A stretch of DNA of 64,000 bases from an uncultured Mobilibacterium sp. (lineage in GTDB: Bacteria; Bacillota; Clostridia; Peptostreptococcales; Anaerovoracaceae), in the NCBI GenBank assembly GCA_947254375.1, contig CAMYCF010000003.1, positions 1 through 64,000 on the forward strand, written 5' to 3'. Below the pieces are notes generated by a model, which saw nothing but the letters and a program-made list of their open reading frames with translations, had not been told where the DNA came from and did no database searches. This document shows positions 51,530 through 58,820 of the stretch, piece after piece (the stretch's first letter is position 1; the number at the start of each line of letters is the position of its first letter). A program made the position numbers and the translations under genes.

Positions 51530-52456
51530 TTATTTTTGTCGGCAACATTTTCCCACTCTAGGGAAGCCCATTTCGTTTAGCACGTCATCGATTGTCAGTA
51601 CTCTGAGATGTGTTTGCAGGTTGTTAAGTATTTCTTTTATCCTGTCGATCAATTCTTTATATTTATTATTGGAACATAGGTATCGTAACGCTATTATCGC
51701 TGCGAAGAGGTCCCGTTTGCCAAATCTGTATTCTTCGTTTGACCGCTCTATCTCTAGATTTTGGTGTAAGGGCATATCTATAAGCGGTTTCCTATTGCGC
51801 ATACAGTATAGCCGATTTCCATGAGCAGCAATATTACGAACATCAGTAAGATAAAGCAGGAAACTTCTTAACTCTCGTTCTGAAAGTCGGAACTGCTTTG
51901 AAATAAATTGCTGATCCTCCTGCTTCATGACACTGCATATCTTGCTTATGATTCCGAGGGTAAGGATATTATTAAGTACCCACATAGGAATGAAACCATA
52001 GTTGTTGAGATAGTGCGATATGCTGGGATCATTTTGTCTATTCGCAATTTGAGTATGGATCGAGGAAAACACTTTTGAGATCTCATTTTTGTTTGATCCG
52101 AAATTCATATATTGCAAGTAGTTATCCTGACCATATTGTAAGGATATTCTATAGGCGATCAAACTTTTTACATGTGTTTCGATAGGCAAAATGAAGCGTA
52201 ATAATGTTTCTCTTAGTTCTGCATCGAAATAATATAAGGCATAAATTTCGCTTATTGTTGTTCCGCTCTTATACCTTTCCTCATCACTGTTCTTATCAAG
52301 AAACAGGTCCTTATATCCGTTGATTAGTTTATAATAACCAACGCGTTGCAGAATATCCAACGCTTTAGCTCTTTCTGCTTCTGAACCAATGCTTATCCCA
52401 CGACTTTCAAGGATCCGGAGCTGTTCGTCAAATGTTCTGGGCTCTTTTGTTTTCAT
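51530..52456 (-). CDS. AbiF/AbiD (Abi_2) family HEPN abortive-infection protein
   Basis: 308-residue member of the Abi_2 family, first known from lactococcal phage abortive-infection systems. Family landmarks: RVGYYKLINGYKDLF (38-52), SEIYALYYFDAELRETLLRFILPIETHVKSLIAYRI (69-104) and the HEPN ribonuclease motif R207-N-I-A-A-H212 within YLTDVRNIAAHGNRLY. An RNA-cleaving toxin role is inferred from the intact RxxxxH. ATG at 52456 follows AGGAG. Codon use is AT-rich, unlike the flanks, and it lies directly beside a tRNA, both suggesting transfer. Its leader carries a candidate antitoxin-like RNA, see next entry. Confidence 0.88.
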   Translation of the reverse strand: MKTKEPRTFDEQLRILESRGISIGSEAERAKALDILQRVGYYKLINGYKDLFLDKNSDEERYKSGTTISEIYALYYFDAELRETLLRFILPIETHVKSLIAYRISLQYGQDNYLQYMNFGSNKNEISKVFSSIHTQIANRQNDPSISHYLNNYGFIPMWVLNNILTLGIISKICSVMKQEDQQFISKQFRLSERELRSFLLYLTDVRNIAAHGNRLYCMRNRKPLIDMPLHQNLEIERSNEEYRFGKRDLFAAIIALRYLCSNNKYKELIDRIKEILNNLQTHLRVLTIDDVLNEMGFPRVGKCCRQK

Positions 52457-52468
52457 TGCATTGCTCCT

Positions 52469-52536
52469 AAAAAAAGACCCGGGGCCCGAAGGACGCCCGA
52501 GTACGTTCCATAATTATAGAGAAGCCTTTTCTCTGT
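52469..52536 (-). ncRNA. Candidate abiF-type leader RNA ending in an intrinsic terminator
   Basis: Minus-strand transcript expected from about 52536 to 52469. It holds hairpin 1 (AGAGAA/TTCTCT, loop AAGGC, about 52533-52517), an AT-rich spacer, then hairpin 2 (ACTCGGG at 52502-52496 with CCCGGGT at 52483-52477, plus inner GTCC/GGGC around TTC) and seven T. The terminator stops most RNA just before the AGGAG of the Abi gene, giving a discrete RNA of about 68 nt. A structured RNA upstream of abiF genes (abiF RNA motif) is known; membership here is inferred from architecture, not from a covariance search. Confidence 0.65.
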
Positions 52537-52542
52537 GTCCAT

Positions 52543-52571
52543 AGTATATAAAAGCGATAAACCAAAGTCAA
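52543..52571 (-). promoter_or_regulatory. Strong promoter for leader RNA and Abi gene
   Basis: Minus-strand TTGACT (52571-52566), 17-base spacer, TATACT (52548-52543). Near consensus. Confidence 0.88.
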
Positions 52572-52747
52572 TCTACATTTAGAAAATGCACTTAAAATTT
52601 ATGATTCGGAACAGATCCTTATCAATAAATATAAGACTACTTTTCCGCTACGCTTAAATTCTACTGCATTAAAATCTTCCAAACAGCACACATCTATAAA
52701 AATTTTTATCGGAATAAAAAAGTATGTACGATATTTGGGACAACGCG
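52572..52747. other. AT-rich gap in the island, no gene recognised
   Basis: Between the Abi promoter and the next promoter. An open frame on the minus strand (52599-52850) ends in LEDFNAVEFKRSGKVVLYLL, which reads somewhat like protein, so an eroded gene is possible, but it overlaps the small + strand gene and has no ribosome site I can find. Confidence 0.4.
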
Positions 52748-52776
52748 TTCGGACAGGGTAGGGTGAATGTGATAAT
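52748..52776 (+). promoter_or_regulatory. Possible promoter of the small-gene cassette
   Basis: TTCGGA (52748-52753), 17-base spacer, GATAAT (52771-52776). Confidence 0.45.
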
Positions 52777-52824
52777 ATGACCGTGAAAACAGCGACGGTA
52801 TCGTTTTTACAAAGGGAGGGGGCG

Positions 52825-52896
52825 ATGCGAAATGATGTGGAAAAATACAACCTCAGGCTCCCAAAAGATTTTGAGGATAAAATTTTAGGGCGATGA
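52825..52896 (+). CDS. Very short ORF, possible gene remnant
   Basis: ATG at 52825 with a very strong AGGGAGGGGG site encodes 23 residues (MRNDVEKYNLRLPKDFEDKI plus LGR) and stops at 52896. The strong translation signal and protein-like sequence suggest either a truncated gene or a leader peptide of the following cassette. No family recognised. Confidence 0.35.
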   Translation: MRNDVEKYNLRLPKDFEDKILGR

Positions 52897-52924
52897 GCGA
52901 AGAATTTTCATTGGGGTGAGATTC

Positions 52925-53158
52925 ATGAAATTAAAATATGTGGGTGAATCGTTCGGAGTTGATTCATTGGCAAACGGTAAAATATATGAAGCGACCGACG
53001 AAAATGAAGGCATGTACAGAGTTATCGACGACAGCGGAGAAGATTATCTGTACTCAAAAGACAGACCCGCGCTGTTGGACGGAAGCTCAGAGGGCGGTAA
53101 ATGGGAAATAGTCGATACTGAAGATATGCGGAACAATACTCAATTAAACAATAAATGA
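52925..53158 (+). CDS. Small acidic hypothetical protein
   Basis: 77 residues: KLKYVGESFGVDSLANGKIY, then RVIDDSGEDYLYSKDRP, acidic C-terminus. The pattern (YxGxSFGVxxLxxGKxYE ... VIDDSGEDYLYS) is that of small beta-rich proteins often met in Firmicute immunity-gene clusters near polymorphic toxins; this association is from memory of similar sequences and unproven. ATG at 52925 preferred to GTG at 52916 (GGGGTGAG upstream). Followed after 12 bases by another small gene. Confidence 0.65.
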   Translation: MKLKYVGESFGVDSLANGKIYEATDENEGMYRVIDDSGEDYLYSKDRPALLDGSSEGGKWEIVDTEDMRNNTQLNNK

Positions 53159-53170
53159 AAGGGATCCGTT

Positions 53171-53395
53171 ATGGTCAATGTTTTCGAATATCAGGATATC
53201 GACAGCGAGGTGCTCATCACATTTACAGATGAGATGTGTTTGATTGGACGCATAGACAGTGTCGATGATGAGGAAGAAAGCGAATTGGGAGAACCCGGGC
53301 TCAGCGTTTTTACTCGGGACGGTATGTATTTGGGACTGGGGCAAAGCGAAATAGAATGCATTACAGTGTTGGAAACGAGCGATGCTGAAAGATAG
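53171..53395 (+). CDS. Small LSM/SH3-like hypothetical protein
   Basis: 74 residues, very acidic (DDEEESELGEPG). The alternation NVFEYQDIDSEVLITFTDEMCLIGRIDSVDD ... GLGQSEIECITVLE looks like an Sm-like beta barrel. Members are found beside toxin or immunity genes; function unknown. AAAGGGAT precedes the ATG. Confidence 0.65.
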   Translation: MVNVFEYQDIDSEVLITFTDEMCLIGRIDSVDDEEESELGEPGLSVFTRDGMYLGLGQSEIECITVLETSDAER

Positions 53396-53430
53396 CAGTA
53401 TTGTTTTAAGGATTATAAGGAGGAACAGCA

Positions 53431-53635
53431 ATGACGATTTCTTTGGACACGATAAAGAAAAGCATGATAAATGACGGAAGCGATATATATTTCGATTATG
53501 AAGGGAAGCAATGCGGGATCGCGATTTCCAATCTCACGAAATTCCAATCCTGATGCTTTCGACAATCCGTTCTTTAACGGCAGATCGCTCAGGTATTTGG
53601 TAGAGTCCGACCTCATAGATGTTTATTTTGAATGA
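53431..53635 (+). pseudogene. Frameshifted small gene
   Basis: Starts at ATG 53431 behind a perfect AAGGAGG and reads 40 codons (MTISLDTIKKSMINDGSDIY...) to TGA at 53551. From 53552 the next frame continues without stop as DAFDNPFFNGRSLRYLVESD and on to TGA at 53635. The joined product would be about 67 residues; the FFNGRSL segment recalls small Firmicute proteins with D-x-FFxGKSL. A single-base deletion near 53545-53552, or a sequencing error, explains it. Confidence 0.65.
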
Positions 53636-53678
53636 CCTGTATTTGAAGAAATTAAATCTCTGATAAGGAGACGGTGAT

Positions 53679-53906
53679 ATGGGCAATTTGACACAGGATG
53701 CGATGAAATATATGATCGGAAGGCTGCTTGATAATGCAAACGATGCGCTCGCAGAGGCTGAAGAAAACAAAGGTGATCCGTTTTATTCGGGGAAAAGCTT
53801 TGCTTACTATGAGATGTTGGACACCCTTAAGAATGATTTGGACATATACGAAGAAGATCTGAAAGAATACGGCCTTGATATCGATTTGGATAAAATGGGC
53901 TTTTGA
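53679..53906 (+). CDS. Small acidic hypothetical protein
   Basis: 75 residues, mainly helical: DAMKYMIGRLLDNANDALAE, then DPFYSGKSFAYYEMLDTLKNDLDIYEEDL. AAGGAG lies before the ATG. The FYxGKxxAYYEMLDTLKN pattern recurs in orphan genes of clostridial toxin-immunity arrays (recollection, not searched). Last gene of the cassette. Confidence 0.65.
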   Translation: MGNLTQDAMKYMIGRLLDNANDALAEAEENKGDPFYSGKSFAYYEMLDTLKNDLDIYEEDLKEYGLDIDLDKMGF

Positions 53907-53964
53907 GCAATTCTAAATAAAAACAAATATTTTACTTCCGGCGAAGTAAACACGCCGGGGCGCG

Positions 53965-53996
53965 ATAAAAACAGGTAGGACCGGTCTGATCCTACC
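53965..53996 (-). terminator. Terminator after HMA gene
   Basis: On the minus strand GGTAGGA (53996-53990) pairs with TCCTACC (53980-53974), then TGTTTTTATCG. Confidence 0.65.
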
Positions 53997-54004
53997 CGTA
54001 TCGT

Positions 54005-54250
54005 TTACCTGAACAACCCCTTCTTTTCATACGGCTCCGATTCGAACGAAAGCACCGTGTAGCCCGTCGGGTCGATCGCCGCTTTTATCGCGTCTTCTGA
54101 GATCGGCTCCTTCGATATTATCTCGGCGATGCCGGTTTTATGGGAAGACGATACTTTTTTTACGTCAAAAGCTTTTCTTACGGTGTCGTTTATATGAGCT
54201 TCGCACATTGAGCAGCTCATGCCGTCGATTTTTATAATTGTCTTTGTCAT
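54005..54250 (-). CDS. Heavy-metal-associated (HMA) domain protein
   Basis: 81-residue CopZ-like ferredoxin-fold protein with the metal motif GMSCSMCEAHIN (CxxC) at residues 10-21 and C-terminal DPTGYTVLSFES. Likely a copper or other soft-metal chaperone, although the MSCSMC form and the missing transporter ATPase nearby leave the metal undecided. AGGAGGT precedes the ATG on the minus strand. Confidence 0.88.
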   Translation of the reverse strand: MTKTIIKIDGMSCSMCEAHINDTVRKAFDVKKVSSSHKTGIAEIISKEPISEDAIKAAIDPTGYTVLSFESEPYEKKGLFR

Positions 54251-54281
54251 TTCGGTACCTCCTCATTTTTTATGCAACATA

Positions 54282-54310
54282 ATTATAGTTAGAAAAGATT
54301 AACCGGTCAA
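54282..54310 (-). promoter_or_regulatory. Promoter for the HMA gene
   Basis: Minus-strand TTGACC (54310-54305), 17-base spacer, TATAAT (54287-54282). Confidence 0.85.
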
Positions 54311-54382
54311 CAGAGAGGCCTCGGAAAGAGACATTGTATTTGATTTTGCAATGCCGGAGACTCGTTAGAAATCTATCTATCA

Positions 54383-54411
54383 TTGAACGGTAAAAACCGC
54401 TGTGATATTAT
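54383..54411 (+). promoter_or_regulatory. Promoter for the glycine cleavage operon
   Basis: TTGAAC (54383-54388), 17-base spacer, TATTAT (54406-54411), leaving a leader of only about 43 bases before gcvT, too short for a glycine riboswitch. Confidence 0.75.
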
Positions 54412-54461
54412 CAAGTTGTAAAAAAACATAAAATACGCATGGGAAATTGGAGGAAAGTTAG

Positions 54462-55547
54462 TTGGAGAATAAAACGCCTTTATACGATACCCACGTAAAA
54501 TACGGCGGCACCATGGTTCCGTTCGGCGGATACATCCTGCCGGTGCAATACGAAACGGGGATCAGGAAAGAACACATGGCGGTAAGGGAGGACTGCGGCC
54601 TCTTTGACGTGTCCCACATGGGAGAGATCACGGTCAAAGGCGCAGATTCCCTTGCCTTTTTAAATTATCTGCTCACGAACGATTTCACGGATCTCGAGCC
54701 GGGCGCTGCGAGATACAGCCCGATGTGCTACGAAGACGGCGGTATCGTGGACGATCTCATAGTATACATGCGCGATGAAAACGACTACCTGCTCGTCGTC
54801 AACGCCGCGAATAAGGATAAGGACTTTAAGTGGATCTGTGATAATAAAAAGGGCGAAGTCGAGATCGAGGACGTTTCTGACGGATACGGACAGGTTGCGC
54901 TTCAGGGTCCTAAAGCGGAGAAGATCCTCAGCAAGGTAGCAGGCGCTTCTTCGATACCGGAGAAATACTACACCTGCATTTTCGGCGGAGAGATCAAAGG
55001 GATACCGTGCATGATCTCGAGGACCGGCTATACGGGCGAGGACGGATTCGAGATATACATGCCTGCGGAGAACGCTCCTGATATTTGGGAGATCCTCATC
55101 GAAGCGGGAAAGGAAGACGGACTCATCCCGTGCGGACTCGGTGCTAGGGACACGCTCAGGATAGAAGCGGGAATGCCGCTCTACGGCCACGAGCTGACGG
55201 CCGAGATCAACCCTAAGATGGCGGCGCTCGGATTCGCGGTAAAGCTCGACAAAGACGATTTTATCGGCAAGTCAGGCATCGAAGCGTCACTCCCTCTGAA
55301 GAAGTCGAGGGTCGGCCTCAAGGCGATCGGCCGCGGCGTGCTGAGGGAAGAGTGTGATGTGTATAAGGACGGCGAAAAGATCGGAGTAACGACATCCGGT
55401 ACGTTCCTTCCTTATCTGAACGGATCTTATGCGATCGCTATGGTCGACAAGGATAAAAAGAATTTCGGAGACGAAGCTGAAGTTGAAGTAAGAGGCAGAA
55501 GGATCAAGGTCGAAATGGTCAAAATGCCTTTTTATAAAAGACAGTAG
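54462..55547 (+). CDS. gcvT: Glycine cleavage system T protein (aminomethyltransferase)
   Basis: Transfers the methylene of lipoyl-bound aminomethyl to tetrahydrofolate, releasing ammonia. The 361-residue product has TPLYDTHVKYGGTMVPFGGYILPVQY-type start, VREDCGLFDVSHMGEI, the folate-binding aspartate in PMCYEDGGIVDDLIVY, GYTGEDGFEIY and GLGARDTLRIEAGMPLYGHEL. Start is TTG at 54462 after TTGGAGGAAAG. First gene of gcvT-H-PA-PB. Confidence 0.97.
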   Translation: MENKTPLYDTHVKYGGTMVPFGGYILPVQYETGIRKEHMAVREDCGLFDVSHMGEITVKGADSLAFLNYLLTNDFTDLEPGAARYSPMCYEDGGIVDDLIVYMRDENDYLLVVNAANKDKDFKWICDNKKGEVEIEDVSDGYGQVALQGPKAEKILSKVAGASSIPEKYYTCIFGGEIKGIPCMISRTGYTGEDGFEIYMPAENAPDIWEILIEAGKEDGLIPCGLGARDTLRIEAGMPLYGHELTAEINPKMAALGFAVKLDKDDFIGKSGIEASLPLKKSRVGLKAIGRGVLREECDVYKDGEKIGVTTSGTFLPYLNGSYAIAMVDKDKKNFGDEAEVEVRGRRIKVEMVKMPFYKRQ

Positions 55548-55559
55548 GGGGTAATAAAA

Positions 55560-55931
55560 ATGAAAGACGTTAAAGAACTGTTGTATTCAAACGACCATGA
55601 GTGGCTCAGCGAAGAGGGCGGCGAAGCCTATATCGGGATAAGCGATTTTGCTCAGCACAAGCTGGGAGACATCGTATTCATCAATCTTCCTGAACCGGGA
55701 GACGAGCTCACGGCGGGCGATCCTTTGGGCGACGTTGAGTCGGTAAAAGCCGTTTCGGACCTCGTTTCGCCTGTTTCGGCAAAAGTCCTCGAGGTTAACG
55801 AAGAGCTTCTCGACGCCCCGGAAAAACTGAACGAGGCGCCTTACGAAGCGTGGCTCGTAAAAGTCGGTGAGATCTCCGATAAAAGCGATCTCATGGGATA
55901 CGAGGATTACGAAAAATTCATAGCTGAATAA
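55560..55931 (+). CDS. gcvH: Glycine cleavage system H protein
   Basis: Lipoyl carrier shuttling the aminomethyl group between P, T and L proteins. 123 residues; the lipoylated lysine is K63 in DVESVKAVSDL. Other hallmarks: YSNDHEWL, IGISDFAQHKLGDIVFINLPEPG and NEAPYEAWLVKV. Lipoylation is served by the ligase gene downstream. Confidence 0.97.
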   Translation: MKDVKELLYSNDHEWLSEEGGEAYIGISDFAQHKLGDIVFINLPEPGDELTAGDPLGDVESVKAVSDLVSPVSAKVLEVNEELLDAPEKLNEAPYEAWLVKVGEISDKSDLMGYEDYEKFIAE

Positions 55932-55976
55932 GCCTTTTAGAGTTTCAGCAATTTTTATCGAAAGGAGCCGGTGAAA

Positions 55977-57299
55977 GTGGGTACTTTTATTCCCAATACC
56001 AAAGAAGAGCAGCTCGAAATGCTGCGGGAGATAGGGTATAAAGACTTCGACGACCTTTTCGGACACGTTCCCGAGAAAGCAAAATTCAAGGGCGCGCTTG
56101 ACATACCGAAAGGGAAGCCGGAAGCGGAAGTCTTCGACATAATGAAAGAGATGTCGGAAAAGAACCGCATTTTTAAGAAGATATTCAGAGGCGCAGGGGC
56201 ATACAACCACTATGTTCCCGCGGCTGTCGATGCGATAAGCGGAAAAGAGGAGTTCCTCACGGCGTACACGCCTTACCAGGCCGAGATAAGCCAGGGTATC
56301 CTGCAGTCGATATTTGAGTTCCAGACGATGATATGCGAACTGACGGGAATGGACGTAGCCAACGCCTCGATGTACGACGGAGCGTCTGCGGCGGCGGAAG
56401 GCTGCGCGATGACGGCCGACAGGAAACGCTCGACGATTTACGTTTCCGAAACGACGGACCCGAGGGTGCTCAGCGTCATAAAAACATATTCGTTCGGACG
56501 CGATACGGAAGTGAAGTGCGTCCCGGAGAAGGACGGAGAGACAGATAAGGAAGCGCTCGCAAAGATGCTCGGAGAAGATCCGGAAGCGGCATGCTTCCTG
56601 TTCAGCTATCCAAATTTTTACGGCATCGTTGAAGATGCCGATGCGATAGCAAAGACCGTCCACGATGCGGGAGCGCAGCTCGTCATGTATTTCGACCCGA
56701 TCGCGCTCGGTATTCTTAAGACGCCGGGAGAGATAGGTGCGGACGTAGCAGTCGGAGAAGGCCAGTCCCTCGGAATGGGGCTCTCGTTCGGAGGACCTTA
56801 TCTCGGGCTTTTGACAACGACTCAGAAGAACATGAGAAAGATCGTCGGAAGGGTCGTAGGAGAGACGGTCGACACGAACGGAGAGAGAGGATATGTCCTG
56901 ACGCTACAGGCGAGAGAACAGCATATAAGGAGAGAGAAGGCAGCGAGCAACATCTGCACGAGCCAGGCTCTCTGCGCTCTCAGAGCGGGCGTATATATGG
57001 CGACGGTTGGACCCGCCGGAATAGAAAAGCTGGCGCTTTCGTGTTCATCGAATGCGCACTATCTCGCGGACGGTCTTGCAAAGGCCGGACTCAAACTAAG
57101 ATACGATAAGCCTTTCTTCAACGAGTTCGTCACGGACAGCGCAAAAGAAAACGAGCTCCTCGCGGCACTCGAAAAGAAGGACATACTCGGAGGACTGCCT
57201 CTTAAGGACGGCGGTATCCTCTGGTGTGCGACCGAGATGAATTCTAAAGAAGACATCGGCGAAGTCGTCGCCGCAGTTAAGGAGGTGATCGGGGCATGA
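55977..57299 (+). CDS. gcvPA: Glycine dehydrogenase (decarboxylating) subunit 1
   Basis: N-terminal half of the PLP-dependent P protein. About 440 residues with TFIPNTKEEQLEMLREIG, YNHYVPAAVDAI, TAYTPYQAEISQGILQSIFEFQ, MYDGASAAAE and GPYLGLLTTTQKNMRKIVGRVVG. Two GTG codons are possible: 55971 is only 3 bases from AAGGAG, so GTG at 55977 (9 bases) is preferred. Overlaps gcvPB by 4 bases. Confidence 0.96.
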   Translation: MGTFIPNTKEEQLEMLREIGYKDFDDLFGHVPEKAKFKGALDIPKGKPEAEVFDIMKEMSEKNRIFKKIFRGAGAYNHYVPAAVDAISGKEEFLTAYTPYQAEISQGILQSIFEFQTMICELTGMDVANASMYDGASAAAEGCAMTADRKRSTIYVSETTDPRVLSVIKTYSFGRDTEVKCVPEKDGETDKEALAKMLGEDPEAACFLFSYPNFYGIVEDADAIAKTVHDAGAQLVMYFDPIALGILKTPGEIGADVAVGEGQSLGMGLSFGGPYLGLLTTTQKNMRKIVGRVVGETVDTNGERGYVLTLQAREQHIRREKAASNICTSQALCALRAGVYMATVGPAGIEKLALSCSSNAHYLADGLAKAGLKLRYDKPFFNEFVTDSAKENELLAALEKKDILGGLPLKDGGILWCATEMNSKEDIGEVVAAVKEVIGA

Positions 57300-58720
57300 A
57301 GCTGATATTTGAAAGAAGCGTAGCCGGCCGCGGTCAGGAGATATTCAGGGATATCGATGTGCCGGTAGTAAAACCGGAAGTCCCTATGAGGTCGGAAAAA
57401 CCGAGGCTGCCTGAGATCTCGGAAAACGAGATGGGCCGCCATTACACGGAGCTCGCTAAAAGGGCTCACGGCGTAAACAACGGTTTTTACCCGCTCGGAT
57501 CGTGCACGATGAAACACAATCCGCGCATCAACGAGAGAGTCGCGGCTCTCCCGGGATTCACAAATATACATCCGCTCCAGCCTGAAGAAACGACTGCAGG
57601 TGCGAACGAGATGTTCGCCACGATAGAGAAGTTCTGCTGCGAGATCACAGGAATGGATGCGATAACGTTCCAGCCGGCGGCGGGAGCTCAGGGCGAGTTC
57701 ACCGGCCTGCTGCTCATAAAAGCATATCATCACGACAGGGGAGATCTCGAAAGGAACGAGGTCATCGTTCCGGATTCGGCTCACGGTACAAACCCGGCGA
57801 GCGTAACGATGGCGGGATTCAAAATGGTCGAAGTAAAGTCCGATGAGTACGGCCGCGTAGACCTGGACGATCTCAAAGCTCACCTGAGCGAGAAGACGGC
57901 GGGACTCATGCTGACGAACCCGAACACGCTCGGACTCTTCGACGACAACATAATGGAGATCACGAAGCTCGTCCACGAGGCGGGCGGACTCTGCTACTAC
58001 GACGGAGCCAACCTCAACGCTGTTATCGGAATAGTAAGGCCGGGAGACATCGGATTCGATGTCGTCCACCTGAACCTTCACAAGACTTTCTCGACGCCTC
58101 ACGGCGGCGGCGGTCCGGGAAGCGGTCCGTGCGGATGCAAGGAGTTCCTTAAGAAGTTCCTGCCGGGCGTAAGGGCCGAGAACGGGAAATATGTTAGAAC
58201 GGATAAGAGCATAGGCGATATGACGGGCTTTTACGGGAACTTCCTCGTCACACTTAGGGCGCTGACCTATATATACACTATAGGCTCCGACGGCATCCCG
58301 GAAGTCGCTAAAAACGCCGTACTGAACGCGAATTACATCATGGAAAAGATAAAAGCGTTCTATCCGGTCGCATACGATACGACGTGCATGCACGAATTCG
58401 TCCTCAGCCTTACCGAGCTCAAGAACCAAAAGGGAGTATCGGCGCTCGATGTCGCGAAGGCGCTACTCGATTACGGTATGCATCCGCCTACGATGTACTT
58501 CCCGCTCATAGTTGAGGAGGCTCTGATGATCGAGCCGACGGAGACAGAGGCGCGCGAAGTGCTCGACGATGCGATAAAAGCCTTCAAGAGCATTTACGAC
58601 GAGATCATGAGCGCTCCGGGAGAAGTAAAACTCGCTCCGGTGACCACTCCGGTCAAGCGTCTCGATGAAGTCGGTGCGGCAAGGCATCCGATACTCAAAT
58701 ATAACTTTGAAGAGGAGTGA
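57296..58720 (+). CDS. gcvPB: Glycine dehydrogenase (decarboxylating) subunit 2
   Basis: Catalytic, PLP-carrying half of the P protein, 474 residues. Motifs: YPLGSCTMKHNPRINE, NIHPLQPEE, GAQGEFTGLLLIKAYH, PDSAHGTNPASVTMAGF, YYDGANLNAVIGIVRPGDIGFD and the PLP lysine in LNLHKTFSTPHGGGGPGSGP. Assembles with subunit 1 as an alpha2-beta2 enzyme. Confidence 0.97.
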   Translation: MKLIFERSVAGRGQEIFRDIDVPVVKPEVPMRSEKPRLPEISENEMGRHYTELAKRAHGVNNGFYPLGSCTMKHNPRINERVAALPGFTNIHPLQPEETTAGANEMFATIEKFCCEITGMDAITFQPAAGAQGEFTGLLLIKAYHHDRGDLERNEVIVPDSAHGTNPASVTMAGFKMVEVKSDEYGRVDLDDLKAHLSEKTAGLMLTNPNTLGLFDDNIMEITKLVHEAGGLCYYDGANLNAVIGIVRPGDIGFDVVHLNLHKTFSTPHGGGGPGSGPCGCKEFLKKFLPGVRAENGKYVRTDKSIGDMTGFYGNFLVTLRALTYIYTIGSDGIPEVAKNAVLNANYIMEKIKAFYPVAYDTTCMHEFVLSLTELKNQKGVSALDVAKALLDYGMHPPTMYFPLIVEEALMIEPTETEAREVLDDAIKAFKSIYDEIMSAPGEVKLAPVTTPVKRLDEVGAARHPILKYNFEEE

Positions 58721-58779
58721 TTTTACGGCGGCTTAAGTTGTAAGATCGGCAGACTGATTTAATGTTTTTAACGGAAAGG

Positions 58780-58812
58780 CGGGCTGCGGGTGTAAATTCG
58801 CAGCCCGTTTTG
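58780..58812 (+). terminator. Hairpin between gcvPB and lipoate ligase gene
   Basis: A perfect 9-bp stem CGGGCTGCG (58780-58788) / CGCAGCCCG (58799-58807), then TTTTGGG. Only 13 bases separate it from the ligase ATG, so it may both attenuate transcription and affect translation. Confidence 0.75.
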
Positions 58813-58820
58813 GGTAGTTT

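Noticed and set aside
52599..52850. 83-codon minus-strand frame in the island
   Set aside because: Its C-terminal part looks mildly protein-like, but there is no ribosome site and it overlaps the + strand mini-ORF; at most a remnant.
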